Assembly: GCF_011075055.1 (NCBI RefSeq)
Contig: NC_058141.1
Coordinates: 15,571,639 to 15,635,638 of the forward strand
From: Mangifera indica
Taxonomy: Eukaryota; Streptophyta; Magnoliopsida; Sapindales; Anacardiaceae
Length of the DNA: 64,000 nucleotides
Direction of reading: 5' to 3'
Numbering within the stretch: position 1 is the stretch's first letter; each line of letters opens with the position of its first letter. Both the position numbers and the translations under genes were made by a program. This document shows positions 11,738 to 23,989 of the stretch, in pieces. The notes under the pieces were generated by a model. It was not told the origin of the DNA, did no database searches, and saw nothing but the letters and a program-made list of their open reading frames with translations.

Positions 11738-14416
11738 TTATAAGTCAACTAGTGGCCTAAATTGAGTTGAAGTATAGGCCTAAGATGAGTTAAGTTATAG
11801 CTATGACGAAATTCTCTGTTGAAACTTGTTTAAGTTTTGTCTTAATTTTATTTTTTGTTTTTTAGTTTTGAATTTTTCTTTCTAGTTGAGGGTACAATTT
11901 TTTTTACACATGACATAATAAGGTGTACTGCTCCGAGTTTGTCCGTTCTCCGATTGGAGATTTTACAAACAATTTTTGTTTTTAGCCATGTTGTGTATGT
12001 TAGTATTGCCCTGGACTATGAAAAATATTGCATTATTTACATGTGAACATGAATCTTTCAAATAGGGGTGGATATGAGTCAGCTGAGCTTGAACAAATGT
12101 ACGAGCAAGCTTGACTCAAATGACAAGTGGATCAATTTGAGTTTGGTTTGACTTCGATGAATTGCAAATTTGTGTAAATCGAGCTTGTTCTGGTGTGTAA
12201 GATCAAAGCTTGAAATCGTAGAGCAAAATGGAAGCTCAAAACTGAAATAGTACACGTACCAAGTCATTACTCATTGAAGCACTTTTCCAGATCAAAGCCT
12301 TGATAGCAACTATTTCATGAAGTGGAATTCAGAGTGCCCTGTGGACGGTGGCACGAACTCCTTATGATATATAATCTGTATCATCAAGAAGAGGTTAAAT
12401 ATACACTAATCGAATTCGTCCAAGCCAACTACACAAATTTAATTAAGGTCGTTACACACAGTATGTTCTTCGGCATGGTAACCTCCACAATTCTCTAAAT
12501 CATTCCGGCAACTGGAATTGCATCTCTCTGCCCGACCAACGCGCTTTCTCCTCTGATCTCCTCTCTTCCTTTAGTCGATTCTCTTTTCCCCACTCATACC
12601 AAAATCATAAAAACACACGAAATCTCCTCTCTTCTTTCAATTTTTCCTTTCTTCTCTACCAACACCCACTTATTCTTCTTAAATTTTGTTTCTTTAAAAT
12701 TCTCGCTATTCCTAGCCAGTTGGTAAAGGCAATAAATGACTTGCGGAAACCTCTGGAGGCCACCAAAGGCTTTGCAATGATCAAGAAACATTCAAGCCTA
12801 ATTGTTGCAACGAAATGACATAGAAGCCTCAATCTGAAGCAGATAAGAGGCCATATAGTGGTCCCTGGGCACTAGCCGAGGGCCGATAGAGGTTGTCGTG
12901 AACCAAGAAATGCAAAAGAAACAGGTATGTTATCTTTTCCTAGTCAAAATCTTGTTCTTTTAGTTGGAATATTCAGGCTATGGCAAAACCCCTTTAATCC
13001 AACTTCGGTTAAATGATATTTCTCTTTACCTTCATCTATCCAATACTTTCAAGAACCTAATGCAAATGTTATGTCAGTGTTGTTAACCACTTAGCTTACC
13101 TTTTTCTTTTTGATAAGAAATTGTAAACGATTTGTAGCAACTTATAGCCCTACTTCACCGAGTTTCTCCCAAAAAACTGAAGGAGGACTAACTACGAAAA
13201 GAAAACTAATCTAAACCTAAGAAAACTAATCTAACTAGGATTAGAATTATGAGAGATGTGTTTCCAAAATAAAACCAATTGTAATCCTAACAGAGAAATT
13301 ATTTATGATTTTTCCTTACTCTCCATGCTTGGACTACTAGCTGGTTCTCATAAAGAACAAAGGACTCTACATCAAACATCATTTTTGTGTGTCTCATGAG
13401 GTTAAGATATCTAGTTTGACCATATCACAAAACCAACTCAGGCAATTACAAGCCTTGTTTTGTTTCAAGCACGATTAACTTGATTAGGATTGCCACAATT
13501 TTATTCATACCAAGCGTTCTACGTCGAAGATCCAGTGCAGTATGAGATTTTTTAAACTGGAGGCGGTGGCAAAGAAGGTTTGTAAGCTGGCGGTATTGAT
13601 GGTGGCCGAGACTTCTTAGGTGGTGGTGAAAAATACAATAAAAATATATGTAACTACTAAATACTTAATATATATTATTATTTAATTAGATAATTTTAAA
13701 TTTTAAATAAAATAACATTAATAACATATATAAAAACATATCCATTCATTTACGTATAATATTATTCTTAAAAACAAAGACAGAAAGGACAAAATTTTTT
13801 TTTCATTTTTCTAACTTAAAAAAATGAAAATAATAATTATACCCTTTAAAAATGGATTTTTCATCAACATAATATGATTTTAAATAAGAAAATATAATTT
13901 ATGCCATTAAACAGTTAAAAAGTGCTCTTAAGCAAAACATTCATTCAAAGTTCGGGAAAATATCTGGGTTGATACAGTTCTTACTTCGTATTAAAAACCA
14001 GACAGCATCTTTAAATATATAAAGATTGCAACTCAAATTTGACGCAAATAAACACTTGGGAGGAACATAAAACACTAGCATACAAATATAATCGTATTGT
14101 CAGCTTCAAGTGTATCAAAATAAATTAAATGATTGCCATCCAAAGACCGCTTTGATATCTTTCAACTGCAACAACATCAAATCCTCAGTCTGCCAAATTG
14201 ATTAATTCATAAGATGCACAAAATGAACCATCTCAGCTAGACCATCCAATTTACACTCTTCAATCTAATTCTTCATACATTTAAGTGTTTTGTAGCAAAG
14301 CTAAACAAATATTATGTAAAAACAATTATCCGGCTAATAAAATAACTAAAACCTGATAAACTACCAAAAGTGAAGAATTAATCTAGTAGAGACCAGCACC
14401 CTCGTTTCCTTCTCTT
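11738..14416. other. Tudor-SN 3' UTR and intergenic spacer
   Basis: The Tudor-SN 3' UTR probably ends around 12.05 kb. Beyond it I recognise no gene. A CT-rich block at 12.53-12.68 kb looks like a leader or promoter but leads into no usable reading frame. At 13,555-13,630 the minus strand reads a short proline-rich frame (..PPPKKSRPPSIPPAYKPSLPPP..), possibly a decayed extensin-like fragment. The stretch 13.63-13.93 kb is very AT-rich. Confidence 0.4.
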
Positions 14417-17170
14417 TTAAGTTTCGCGACGGGTATGCCTCTTACGCACAGAAGCCCCAGTTTCTTCCTTCTCAGTCTCTTCTTCGTTTTCATCAATGCT
14501 GCTTTCTTGTTTGCCTGAACTCTCAGCAGCTCCTGTGGGTTTGGGTTTGGGCTCCACTCTTGCCTGCATGAAACAACAAACACCACAGTGAAACAGAAGT
14601 TTTAACCATTATTACCAGCGCTCACACATCAAACAAAGTTTCCTTAACTTACCTTCTTCCCACCAAAAATAATCTTCAGAAGAACCGAGATGATAACCAC
14701 CACAACTGAAACAAGAATGCCAATTGTGAGGTTTGGTTGTTTCTCTCCCTTCTCAATAACATCCTGCCAAAAAAGGTCAGAATTTCAGGTCACATTCCTA
14801 CACACTATCAATGAGTTGGCACAATGATAAACACAATGATCTGTCAACTTACAAGAATCTGAAGTTTGTATGCATCCAAGAAAGGAAGGTCTGCAATCTT
14901 GTACAGCAGATCAAATACCTTCTTCTGTATAAAAGAAAATAAGAACAAATAAGAATGATACCAATGGTGCAGCCCAAACACTTATCCAAAAAGAGAAAAA
15001 AGAAAGTTTTCCTAATCCAGTACCTGGAAGCCTGCAAGACCATCTGACCCGGCAGCAGCCTCCTCAGCCTTCTGTTTCTCTTTCTCAGCATCATACTTTG
15101 GCTTCCATGCAGTCTTCCGGTAAGACTCTGCAACCTTCTCATCCTTTGCTATGAGAAAATTGCCAAATAGTATACCATCTTGCATAGTCCAAATCTCAAT
15201 GCCAACAGCAGCAATAGGCTCAAAGTCAGGTTTATCAAGCTCAAAATAATCTGGGTTTGGAATCTCTTGAGGCTTCCAAATACCCTTGTAATTGAGATTG
15301 TCAATAAGTGGGGCATGCCATTTACCCTTGTAAGCAGGATTCTTCTTCATTGGCCTCTTCCATTCACCACATCCAGGGGCCGTCTCACACTTTGGGTTAT
15401 CAATCTTTGGGGCCTCCCATTCACCATCCTCCTCATCATCCCAATCTTCCGGTTTTGTTGCCTCTGGATCATCAATCTCCTCAGGCTCATCATCTAACCA
15501 TCCTTCAGGCTTCACAGCATCCTCATCTTCAATTTCCATGGGTGCATTCTCATCCCAATCATCTGGCTTAACTGCATTAGGATCTGGAATTTTTGCTCTC
15601 TCATCCCAATCCTCGGGCTTTTTGTCATCTGGATCAGGAATTGTCTTCTCAGGAATGAGTGGGGGTTCAAAATCTTCAGATGATAGGAAATTTGCTTTCT
15701 TCTTCTCCTCTCCATCAATCAAAATTTGTAAATCATTATTTGGTTTCAAGATGGCAGTGTAAACATGAGTAAGTTTGTCAGATGGGACAGATGGTGGGAA
15801 CTTGAGGTGGTGTTCAATGTACTGCCCACTCTTGGGATTCTTATGCTTTAAAATAAAGTGAACCTTGTTCGTGACCCCACATTTATCTGGTCCAAACATA
15901 ATAGTATAAGGAGAGTCATTGTCAAACTCTTTAGGATTCCAACCAGCCTCCTGGGGCCGCAGGTATTTCAGGTATGCACCACCACATTCAAGCCCATTCT
16001 GAAGGCGAACCTCATACTGGAGGGCAACAGTACCATCCTTAAGAGAAAAGGGCTCATCAAGCTCCTTCACAATTGCATACTTCCTTGCTGGCTCACTCAC
16101 AAGAAGGCCATAGTCATCATGACCTTCACTCTTTGAGTGTCTCCATACACCTAAAACGAAAAAAAGAAAAAAACACATAAATATAAAGAAGGAATTATGC
16201 TAATCAGGTAACTAGATAAAAATCACCTACTTTCCAATCCTAATGAGAAATACAGAAAAATAAAATCACATTAGAAAGTTCTTAAGATTTGGGCCATACT
16301 ATTTTTGGGTTAAAATACTAATGCAGTAAACACATTTTACAGAAGAAAATATGTTGTACAAATGATCTTATTCCAAAACACTATAATTAGGAAAAACAAA
16401 CATTCTAATTCATTGAAATTTATTCTAATCTTTTGAAAATTATCACTTAATAATTATACTGAAGAGAAGCCTCCATGTTGGTCTTCTCTGCATGGGCCCA
16501 ACAAACCACACTCAAATTCTCCACGGCATTTTGTAGTTGATGTATAATAAACATCTCCTACTCACCAATACAAGCCCATGAGGTCATCACTTATCAAACT
16601 CCCAACAAAAGAAAAAACACGATTGAACACAACAAAAAATCACAATAATAATAATTAAAAAGAAAATCCTCATTTAATCAGAACTCTCATGTAAAATGAA
16701 GTAAATCGGCCTAAAGGCTCTCACCTTTAATCCAAAAAATTATTATATTGCACTTGGAAAATTAAACGCCCTAAATCAATTCATGCCCAACTTTTAAACT
16801 CAAATCAACAAAGATTTTAAATTCACGGGTCAACTAATAAGTGCGCGTGTGTGTGTAATACATACGTACACATACGTATCAACTTTCAGTATCATTTCAG
16901 ATCCGCCACCAAGACAACTCACCTTTGTAATCTTCTTTGTCAGACGCGATCCAACGCCCCTCAAATGGCTCGGCAAAGGACTCATAGAAGATCTGCAAAG
17001 TGGCATCGTTAGAATCCGTATATTCATAAAAAAAAAAAAAAAAACTGAAAATCCTAAAACATAAAGACAGATGAGTAATAAATTACCTTGGCATCATCAG
17101 AAGCGGATATCAACTGAAGGGAAACAAAAGCTACGAACAGTAGAAGTGCGAACCGCAGAGAGACCGCCAT
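14417..17170 (-). CDS. CNX: Calnexin
   Basis: Six exons (minus): 17087-17170, 16923-16992, 15024-16150, 14853-14924, 14653-14763, 14417-14563; 536 residues. Residues 1-24 are a signal peptide ([20 protein letters not shown]). The lectin domain has the '[15 protein letters not shown]' and '[10 protein letters not shown]' stretches. From about 220 a P-domain carries [18 protein letters not shown] motif 1 repeats, then [14 protein letters not shown] motif 2 repeats. A transmembrane helix lies at about 463-484 ([18 protein letters not shown]), followed by an acidic cytosolic tail ending RRET. Known: an ER-membrane lectin chaperone that holds monoglucosylated glycoproteins. The membrane helix separates it from soluble calreticulin. 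Intron 1 carries a long poly-A run near 17.03 kb. Confidence 0.97.
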
Positions 17171-17230
17171 CTCTCTCCCCCGACCTGGTCGATCTAAAAA
17201 TCTCGATCTCGAGACTGTAATTCGTTAAAT

Positions 17231-17240
17231 ATTTTTATAG
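17231..17240 (-). promoter_or_regulatory. TATA box of the calnexin gene
   Basis: The minus strand reads CTATAAAAAT about 60 bases upstream of the ATG, giving a short leader starting near 17.2 kb. Confidence 0.6.
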
Positions 17241-17290
17241 TCCTTTGCAACATGTTTCACCCAATGAAAACGGATGCTACGTGACAGCAA

Positions 17291-17309
17291 CCAATCATTT
17301 TATGACACG
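17291..17309 (+). promoter_or_regulatory. ER stress response element (ERSE) of the calnexin promoter
   Basis: CCAAT, exactly ten bases, then CACG: the plant ERSE consensus CCAAT-N10-CACG, about 50 bases upstream of the TATA box. A second CCAAT (17261) and a second ACGT core (17279-17282) lie nearby. Known: ERSEs are bound by bZIP28/bZIP60 with NF-Y factors during the unfolded protein response, and calnexin is a standard target. Confidence 0.65.
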
Positions 17310-17319
17310 TAAGCGAACT

Positions 17320-17990
17320 TAGCTGAAAAACGAAAGTCAGTCTAGGAGTTCAGGGCCCTTAGCCGAATATGGGCCTTTAACCTTACAAAAAGATTGTAAT
17401 GGGACAATGATATCATTTTACCGAATATTATGTGTAATGTATATAATATTTTTTAAAAATAATAATATATAAATAAAATAATAAAAATTTAATTAATATA
17501 TCTTTTTTTTTAATATTATAAACACTTTTAAAAATTTAAAACTTTTTATATAATTTCTCTAAAAAAGTATATTATTTTTTATTGATACTATATATTATAT
17601 CGTATTAATTTAATATATTTTAAGATACGTATCATTTTTCATTTATATCGTATCATATCGTAAAACACATATTATGTATGCGAATATATTGATAACCATG
17701 CATAGAACTTCTGGTTACTCTTGGAGCAAGTCAAAGCCTTTTAACTCCTTAGAGCAATTCAGCAATTCTATATCTGAGAATATTATAAAGAGTCAAACAT
17801 TCTGTATCAACAGCTACATCACAAAAGATTGATAATCGTTTCATATAAGCGAGACATCCTTGATGAATCGTGTGAAATAAAGCCACGAAGCAGGTAAATT
17901 TGTGTCTTTAATCACTTCAACATATAAATATAACCGCTACTCACCAACTTTTAGAATGCTTAATTCTTTGCGTTCGACTTCTAAGCGCAG
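17320..17990. other. AT-rich intergenic stretch
   Basis: Nothing gene-like. 17.43-17.70 kb is a run of simple AT-rich sequence. Confidence 0.5.
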
Positions 17991-18002
17991 AGCAACATTT
18001 TC

Positions 18003-18085
18003 CCAACTCCTCCAACAACGGCTTCTTCTGGATTGATTGAAAGACTGGTTATAGGAAGCCAGAGAGTCTGTTATGGGAGAGAGTT
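18003..18085 (-). ncRNA. Degenerate MIR477-like hairpin (copy 2)
   Basis: On the minus strand the 5' arm starts ACTCTCTCCCATAACAGACT and leads into CTCTGG. The 3' arm starts with CCAGAAGAAGCC and ends GTTGTTGGAGGAG. TCTGG pairs with CCAGA around a short loop, and the outer parts pair with several bulges. The order of blocks (ACTCTCTCCCA.., CTCTGG, CTATAA.CA, TCTTTCAA.CAA, CCAGA) matches the hairpin at 21.14 kb. The miR477 core CAAAGGCTTC is not kept, so this is either a decayed copy or one with a changed product. It lies about 165 bases downstream of copy 1 and could share its transcript. Confidence 0.45.
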
Positions 18086-18248
18086 CGGAAAGTTAAATTC
18101 ATTTCTGTTTATCTACAGAAATCTGAGAGGAAAACTCCGAATTTGATGGTAATTCTCGAGCATTGACACCACCTGAAAAGACAAAACAAAAAGGAAACAT
18201 GCATGCATATTGATGCTGCATAAATAATCAAAGAATGCCACCGAAGTA

Positions 18249-18363
18249 TGAGGAGTAAGACTTCAGGTCTCCCTCGCAGGCTCCCAACTTAATCTTAAGC
18301 CTACCAAACAGTAGGATGGCATATTAATCGGAAGCCTTTGAGGGAGATTGGCGTCTTCTCCTA
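18249..18363 (-). ncRNA. MIR477: MIR477 precursor hairpin (copy 1)
   Basis: The minus strand folds into a stem of about 115 nt. AGGAG-AAGAC at the base pairs with GTCTT-ACTCCT. The 5' arm TCTCCCTCAAAGGCTTCCGA (18328-18347) faces GGGAGCCTGCGAGGGAGA on the 3' arm with few mismatches. The 5'-arm sequence matches what I know of miR477 (core CUCCCUCAAAGGCUUCC). Known: miR477 is a dicot family often present in tandem clusters; GRAS, CBP60 and other targets have been reported. A TATA box lies about 60 bases upstream at 18421-18428. Confidence 0.8.
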
Positions 18364-19280
18364 ATGAACTGAACAACACCTTGAGAACTTATTTGTAGCA
18401 AGAATAATATGCAAAATGGTTTATATAAGGGCCATCTGCACTGTTTGTTGTGCAAATCTTACTCGAATCCATCACGACCTAAAAGCAAAAGAATAGTTGT
18501 TGGTTTTCTAAATCTGTTGGCAAACTACATATGCTAATTACTGTTACCATAATTGTCAAAGAATAAACAATTTTATTATACTCACTCAATTCCTACTACC
18601 AGGGGTCAAGGTTCCACTTTTTCCTTGGAATTTCAACTTTGATCGATACTAGAGCTGATTTTAGGGCCACTGTTATTTGGCTACCCACCAATATATCTAT
18701 AGAATTGGATCCTCCTATATCCTCAGATATTTGTAATATAATATTTATGTCAAGTTTGTGTGTGGGTGGGAGTATGCAAGCTCGATCATCATCAGGCTGG
18801 AATGCACATTGTGCTGTGGAAGCCAGGAACTCAAAGATCTTTGAGTTACGATACTACCATGCATGTTAGCCATCAACAGTTGGAACATCATTCAGTGCAA
18901 AATAAAGATACTTGCAGATCTTCTCAAAGTATGCGTTGTGAAATGAACCTGTTGAAGGATTAATGTTTAGTTAGTGTGAAATAATTCCTAGGAACGTTTT
19001 CTTCTTCTTCTCTTTTTTGGTTTGCAATGTCTGGAAGAAATGAAATCAGAAACTAGACAAAATGTTACACGGACACAATGATTCAATATCGATGAGTGGG
19101 CGCGGCGGTGCATACTGCCCAATGGATCAAAGGCACAATTGGGACAACAGCCAGGGATTTGATTCCGATCAACGCATTATTCATTGATACCCACTTTGAA
19201 GTTTACCCTGTATGGGGTTTTAACCAACATAAATTCCCATCCCTTTATTCTCAATGCATGTCAAAGTTATCTAGATAACC
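18250..19280. repeat. Duplicated MIR477 segment, left copy
   Basis: Hairpin copy 1 and about 900 bases upstream of it resemble 23.99-25.28 kb. Shared blocks include 'catatgcta.ttactgt..cc', 'tcaaagaataaa', 'gggaatttcaac', 'ggctggaatgca' (18798) against 'cctggaatgca' (24560), and 'cataaattcc' plus 'tctcaatgca' near 19.23 kb against 25.23 kb. The copies have diverged strongly with many indels, so the duplication is old, while hairpin and TATA box remain. No protein gene is seen within. Confidence 0.6.
18419..18430 (-). promoter_or_regulatory. TATA box for the MIR477 copy 1 transcript
   Basis: The minus strand reads CCTTATATAAACC. The same place in the duplicate (24162-24175) reads CCCTTATTTAAACC. 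Transcription would start near 18.39 kb, just before the hairpin. Confidence 0.5.
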
Positions 19281-21130
19281 AAGATTGTGATGAAATCTTC
19301 TAAAATTCTCCATAGATTTCTTTAAAACTATTGTAACTCCGCCCGTGAAACTTTTACGTCGAAGAGGCTACATATTTTCAATTTGTAGTCAGGAATATCT
19401 CTATGCCAACTGTTGAAGGCTTGATTTTGTTATTTGGAAGGTATTTTTTTTACAATACTTGATTATCAGTGTTATTAAAAAGTGCTAAAATATTGTTATT
19501 TTTCATTTGTGAGTTGCATTATGCACAGTTTTATAAACCAGAGAAATATAGCATTTATACACGTATAAGCTAAGTCATAGTAACTAATCGACCTAATCAA
19601 TTGGAAAATCACACAGAGACTATAATTTATAATCAATAAAAATCTATGGAGCAACCTTTTCGGGAAAAAAAAAGTTATATGAAAAAATATAAAGATCAAA
19701 CACAAAGACTCAAAACCTCTTCTTTTACAACTGTTGTTTCAATATAAGAGAAATAGAAGATCAAGAGTGAGGGTCTGCCTAAATCAACAATCCAATGACA
19801 ACGACAATCATAAACTCCCCCTTTCAATTTCAACCCTAATAAGAAAACAAGGTTGAAATAAAAAAGTAGGAGTCCAACCAATTAACAACTGTCTTAGACC
19901 AATGATAACATTTAATACAAAAGATGAAAATCAAAATACATGTCAAATGGCTCCAAGCAGTGGTGGAATCTCAAACCTCAACACTATGTCCTGAATATTA
20001 GCTCAAATAAGAGTACAAATATTAGTAATGATGACCCTTCAAGAGTTACATAGTTGGTGAAATATCCAATTATTTCGCTCCTACCATGGGAAATAGACTA
20101 TGGTTGAGAGAACTAACCTTGCAAGCATGTGTTTGAAGTCATCTTTGCAATGAAGATGTGTGACAATCCACTAGGGAGAGCCTACAATACCTCCATAAGT
20201 GTCTTGGCTGAGAAAGCATGGGAGAGCCGGTCACTCAAATAATGGAATAAGGCCATAGGCCTGGAGACGATACATGGTGGGAAGTCTCCTTAGGGAGACC
20301 AACCAAACAATGAAAAAGTGTCTTAGGATATCTCCCAGGATGGCTTGACTTGTTAGAATCTTTCCTACTAGTGATGTATTTCATGAGTGATCCACACACT
20401 CCAATCCAAACATCCCAAAGTTATTACTAAGGTGCTACTTACCACTTACCGGACTGATCAAATGAAGTGAGTCTGCGGTTATAAGAGGACTAAGGTATTC
20501 TCAGATTTTGCTATTAATTTTTGAGTTATATACAACCACAGTTGATAATATCTGTTTTTGTACAATGAAGCACACTGTTAAAAAAGCAGATGACAGAGAG
20601 AACATAAATAGTAAATCATCAACAAAGGGACTTGAACAAGCTGCGCTCTGTCTACCTGATGTTAATGAAATATATATAAAATAAATTAAAATTAAAATTT
20701 AATCATGAAATATATATTAAAATTAATTTCTTCTAATTAGCTGTCTTCTGTGTGTTTTTGCACAAGCACCACATCAACAGATGATCATGATCCAAGTTTC
20801 ATGTTGTTAATTGGCTTTACAAAAATGTAGCCAAAGAAGTTTGCAAGTTGAAACCGTCGGGGTTGGATTAGCTAGCCAGAGAATTAGTTGGGTTCAGTCA
20901 TAAATTTCTTCAGTCCTCCTCCTTGTTGCAATTATAAAGATCAATCTTCCTAAATCAACAACTGAGGCAATATACACTTGATCAAATCACTAGACAAAGA
21001 AATTTTGTAGCTGAATCACATAAACATAGTTACCTGGTGCTGCCTTATACAGCTTTTAGAGCTTTTGAAGTGTTCTCATATTATGAGGCGTTGGCTGGAG
21101 ATGAAAGTAAGGAAATTAAGAGCCCACATT
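19281..21130. other. Intergenic between MIR477 hairpins
   Basis: No gene or transposon recognised. 20.10-20.35 kb is less AT-rich and may be an old element fragment, but I see no frame, TIR or LTR. Copies of hairpin-flanking motifs may occur near 20.88-20.94 kb but pair too poorly to call. Confidence 0.4.
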
Positions 21131-21135
21131 TTCGG

Positions 21136-21222
21136 ACCTCCCCCCCACGCAGGTGTCGTCTGGTTTGGTTGAAAGAATGATTATAGCAAACCAGAGAAGC
21201 CTTTGTGGGAGAGAGTTCAGAA
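21136..21222 (-). ncRNA. MIR477-like precursor hairpin (copy 3)
   Basis: On the minus strand, TCTGGTTTG pairs perfectly with CAAACCAGA near the loop. The 5' arm CTCTCTCCCACAAAGG pairs with the 3' arm CCTGCGTGGGGGGGAG over 16 positions with two mismatches. The 5'-arm product would be CTCTCCCACAAAGGCTTCTC (21194-21213), which is miR477 with one central change (CTCAAAGG to CACAAAGG) and a different 3' end. A clear TATA box lies at 21303-21312. Confidence 0.65.
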
Positions 21223-21302
21223 AACAGAGTCTCTCTCCTATTTCGACACACAACACCTGAAATCTTTCATTCAACTTTTACAAGGCAGAGAAGTTGGGTG
21301 GT

Positions 21303-21312
21303 CTATTTATAG
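21303..21312 (-). promoter_or_regulatory. TATA box for MIR477 copy 3
   Basis: The minus strand reads CTATAAATAG, a consensus TATA box, about 90 bases upstream of the hairpin. Confidence 0.55.
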
Positions 21313-21319
21313 AGTTTGA

Positions 21320-23980
21320 TGGTTATTTATGCCCCTTCTGTTTCTTACTATTGTATCGCTTTTCTAGTTTCGTTTGGCTATTTCGAGGATTGCTTGTAGA
21401 AAACCAATGCAAGGGACTTACACAGAAACTTCTTCTAAGTCTTTCTCTGGCATTTTCCAACAGTCCAGAATGTGTTTATATTATATAACGATGTGCCGCC
21501 TTCTAAACGCCAGTAGAAATTGGCATACACGCAACGATTGCGTGGCAGCATTGACGAAATGACTCTGCTTCTAGGACCCAAAACCAAGCCCATTTTCTTG
21601 TTCCTTTCGTGTTGATGTTAAATAAGGTATTTTAGATTTGTTTACATGCTGGTCAGATAAGAATATCAGAGTTGCAGTCAAATAATGGTGTTGACCAAGC
21701 GATTTTTATTTCAACAGACTTAAAATAGAGGAAGCTGATCTAACGGCCACGGTTATTTTTTCCATCCGATTAAAGAAACGATGCTGTATTGGTGGTGCTA
21801 TACAAAAAAATATCTCCTACAGTCCTTTCATTGTTTGCTTAAGAAGATTCGAGACTGTCCTCTCCACTGGTGCGCATGGCGTGAGTCAAGGGTTATTCTC
21901 TAGATTCATCTGCCAGTGGTGTGCATCTTTTATTCATGCTGAGTCAAGGGTTGAAAGCAAACACAAAATTGATGAGTTGAAATTTAAATTCAATTTCAAA
22001 ATAATTTTATTTTAAATTTAATTTAAATTAATTTCGAATTTAGATATTTAAATTGGTTCAAACCTGAGTATAAAACCTTTTTTTACATATGAAATCTACT
22101 ATTTTGTTACTTGGGCAAAACCATTTTGATATGATAACACAATTTACAACTCTCTAATATGCAAAAATAAAGTTATATAAATTATATAAAGATGAAAGTT
22201 GGCCATTAAAAATGAAGGATAATAAAATATAATGGACCCTGAGCTCACCTTGTCCTCAAATGCTTCGTCATAATGGAAACTCAAACCTAGAATATTGTGA
22301 AGTCTGAATGAGTTCCTTCTCACTAAGCCAAATCTTTCAAGGCACTTAATCGAGGGGTTTAGAGAAATTAGTACAGTGAATGCTGGACAAATGGATATAG
22401 CACAAAATAATTAATACAATAAAAAGCTAACTATTAGTGACAGTAATTTGTCATGAGCTTTACACAGAAAAAATGCAGCCACACGTGTTGCGGCTTGCCG
22501 CAATAAACATAAACTAGCTAGGGAAAATAGGACTGCAGCGATTCAATGTATGATCTTACGAAGATTAAACTTAAATCAACAATAGCTACAAAGCAAGCTG
22601 GGTTTTTGGCTTCATTTTAAGTCAGAAAAGGTTCGCTTATGTACCGTATATGTTGATCTAGCTAGAGCCCAGAGGAAAACTTTTATGATGAGACACTCTT
22701 ATGCAGTTAATTGTAAATTTTGGAGCAGAACCATATCAACTTACCTGCCTGTTCTACTGTCTACACCACCGAATATAGCTCTAGCTGGACTTCGAAGGGG
22801 AGAACCCAGAGTCTGCACAACCGAATACAGCGCTGATTGGAATATTACAGAGATTACGCAGCAATGACTCTGCTACTGGTTTAGTGTGTTAGGTTGTAAC
22901 TAAAAAACGTGCAATGGTGGTTAATTTTGTCTTCATCCAAAAGTTCGGAAAGAAAGACAGGAATGAAGACTCGATATTTGAACCACACAGGACTTAATTT
23001 GCTCGTGAACTTATATATGCGCTTAATTTATTAATAGTTGACGGATTTTATACCGATATGAACCCATTTCGATAAACTACAAATTGCCCCATACAAGCTT
23101 AATGACCCTTAAAGAACTCAGGGGCTCAACTTAACAATTCGCCCCACTAGGTGTTACTTTCAATGACGACTTGACGAGGACATCTTTATTGGCCACGCTC
23201 CTAATTGAGCTTTTAAATATTTACTGGAATTCTTCATGTTTTTTTGGTGTAATTGAGACAATTATGTGGTGACAAACCTCTGTCGTCAGGCATTTTTGTG
23301 TCCGCACTAGATCAGCAATTTTAGGGTTTTGCCGCACCAATATATAATTTAACTTCCAAGGGCCCTTGGCATTGACATTATGATATATTAAAATTATAAC
23401 GGTTCAGAGACAAATAGAAATTCTTAGCCTACCCATATGGGCAACTTGGAGAGCATTTTATGATTGCACTTAGCATGTAGGTTAAAGAGATCAGATATTC
23501 TTTCTGAAATATCAGATTCTCAAGCATTTATGCAGCATGCACATACATTTTATTAAGCTTAAATCCTGCAATTCTGCCACCTGCAATGGCTCTTTAATGA
23601 GAGAAGGATTACCTTCAATTTTAATAGCAGTGATGCAGGCAGGAAATGCAGTTTTAAAATCTTTTTAAAAAATTACAGCAGTTTGATCCACCCTTGCTTC
23701 TTGTCTCTTCCCTCACCCATAGGCATATTGGACTGAGATAAATATTATAATTTATGGCATATATTTGATATATAAACCCATAAATATTAAGATGAAATAA
23801 CCGTATATATATCAGAGCTAATTACTTTACAAGCAGTTAAAGTCTGAAGTCGGAGTTACGTGTGGGCTGGGGACAGTTAAATCCCTGCTTCGCACGGAAT
23901 CCTGATAGCAAATCTTGAAGACTTTTTCTCTAAAATTTTGTATACTGATATGCTGCCGAATTAATAATCAAAACTATGCC
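21320..23980. other. Intergenic between MIR477 hairpins
   Basis: No gene recognised. The string TGACTCTGCT, preceded by a 'gattgcg' or 'gattacg' type block, recurs at about 21,530-21,570 and 22,845-22,875. A similar ACGACTCTGCT occurs near 24,388 and GATAACTCTGCT near 27,015. These may be remnants of one repeat or of duplicated promoter sequence. 21.98-22.05 kb is AT-rich. Confidence 0.4.
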
Positions 23981-23989
23981 AGTGACTAT

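Noticed and set aside
13555..13630. Proline-rich frame on the minus strand, extensin-like
   Set aside because: Too short and without start, stop or neighbouring exons. Kept only as a remark.
15012..16178. A single 388-residue open frame with a Met start just upstream of calnexin exon 3
   Set aside because: The first residues ([10 protein letters not shown]) are read from intron 2, and the end runs past the exon 3 donor. The spliced model gives a proper signal peptide and full calnexin.
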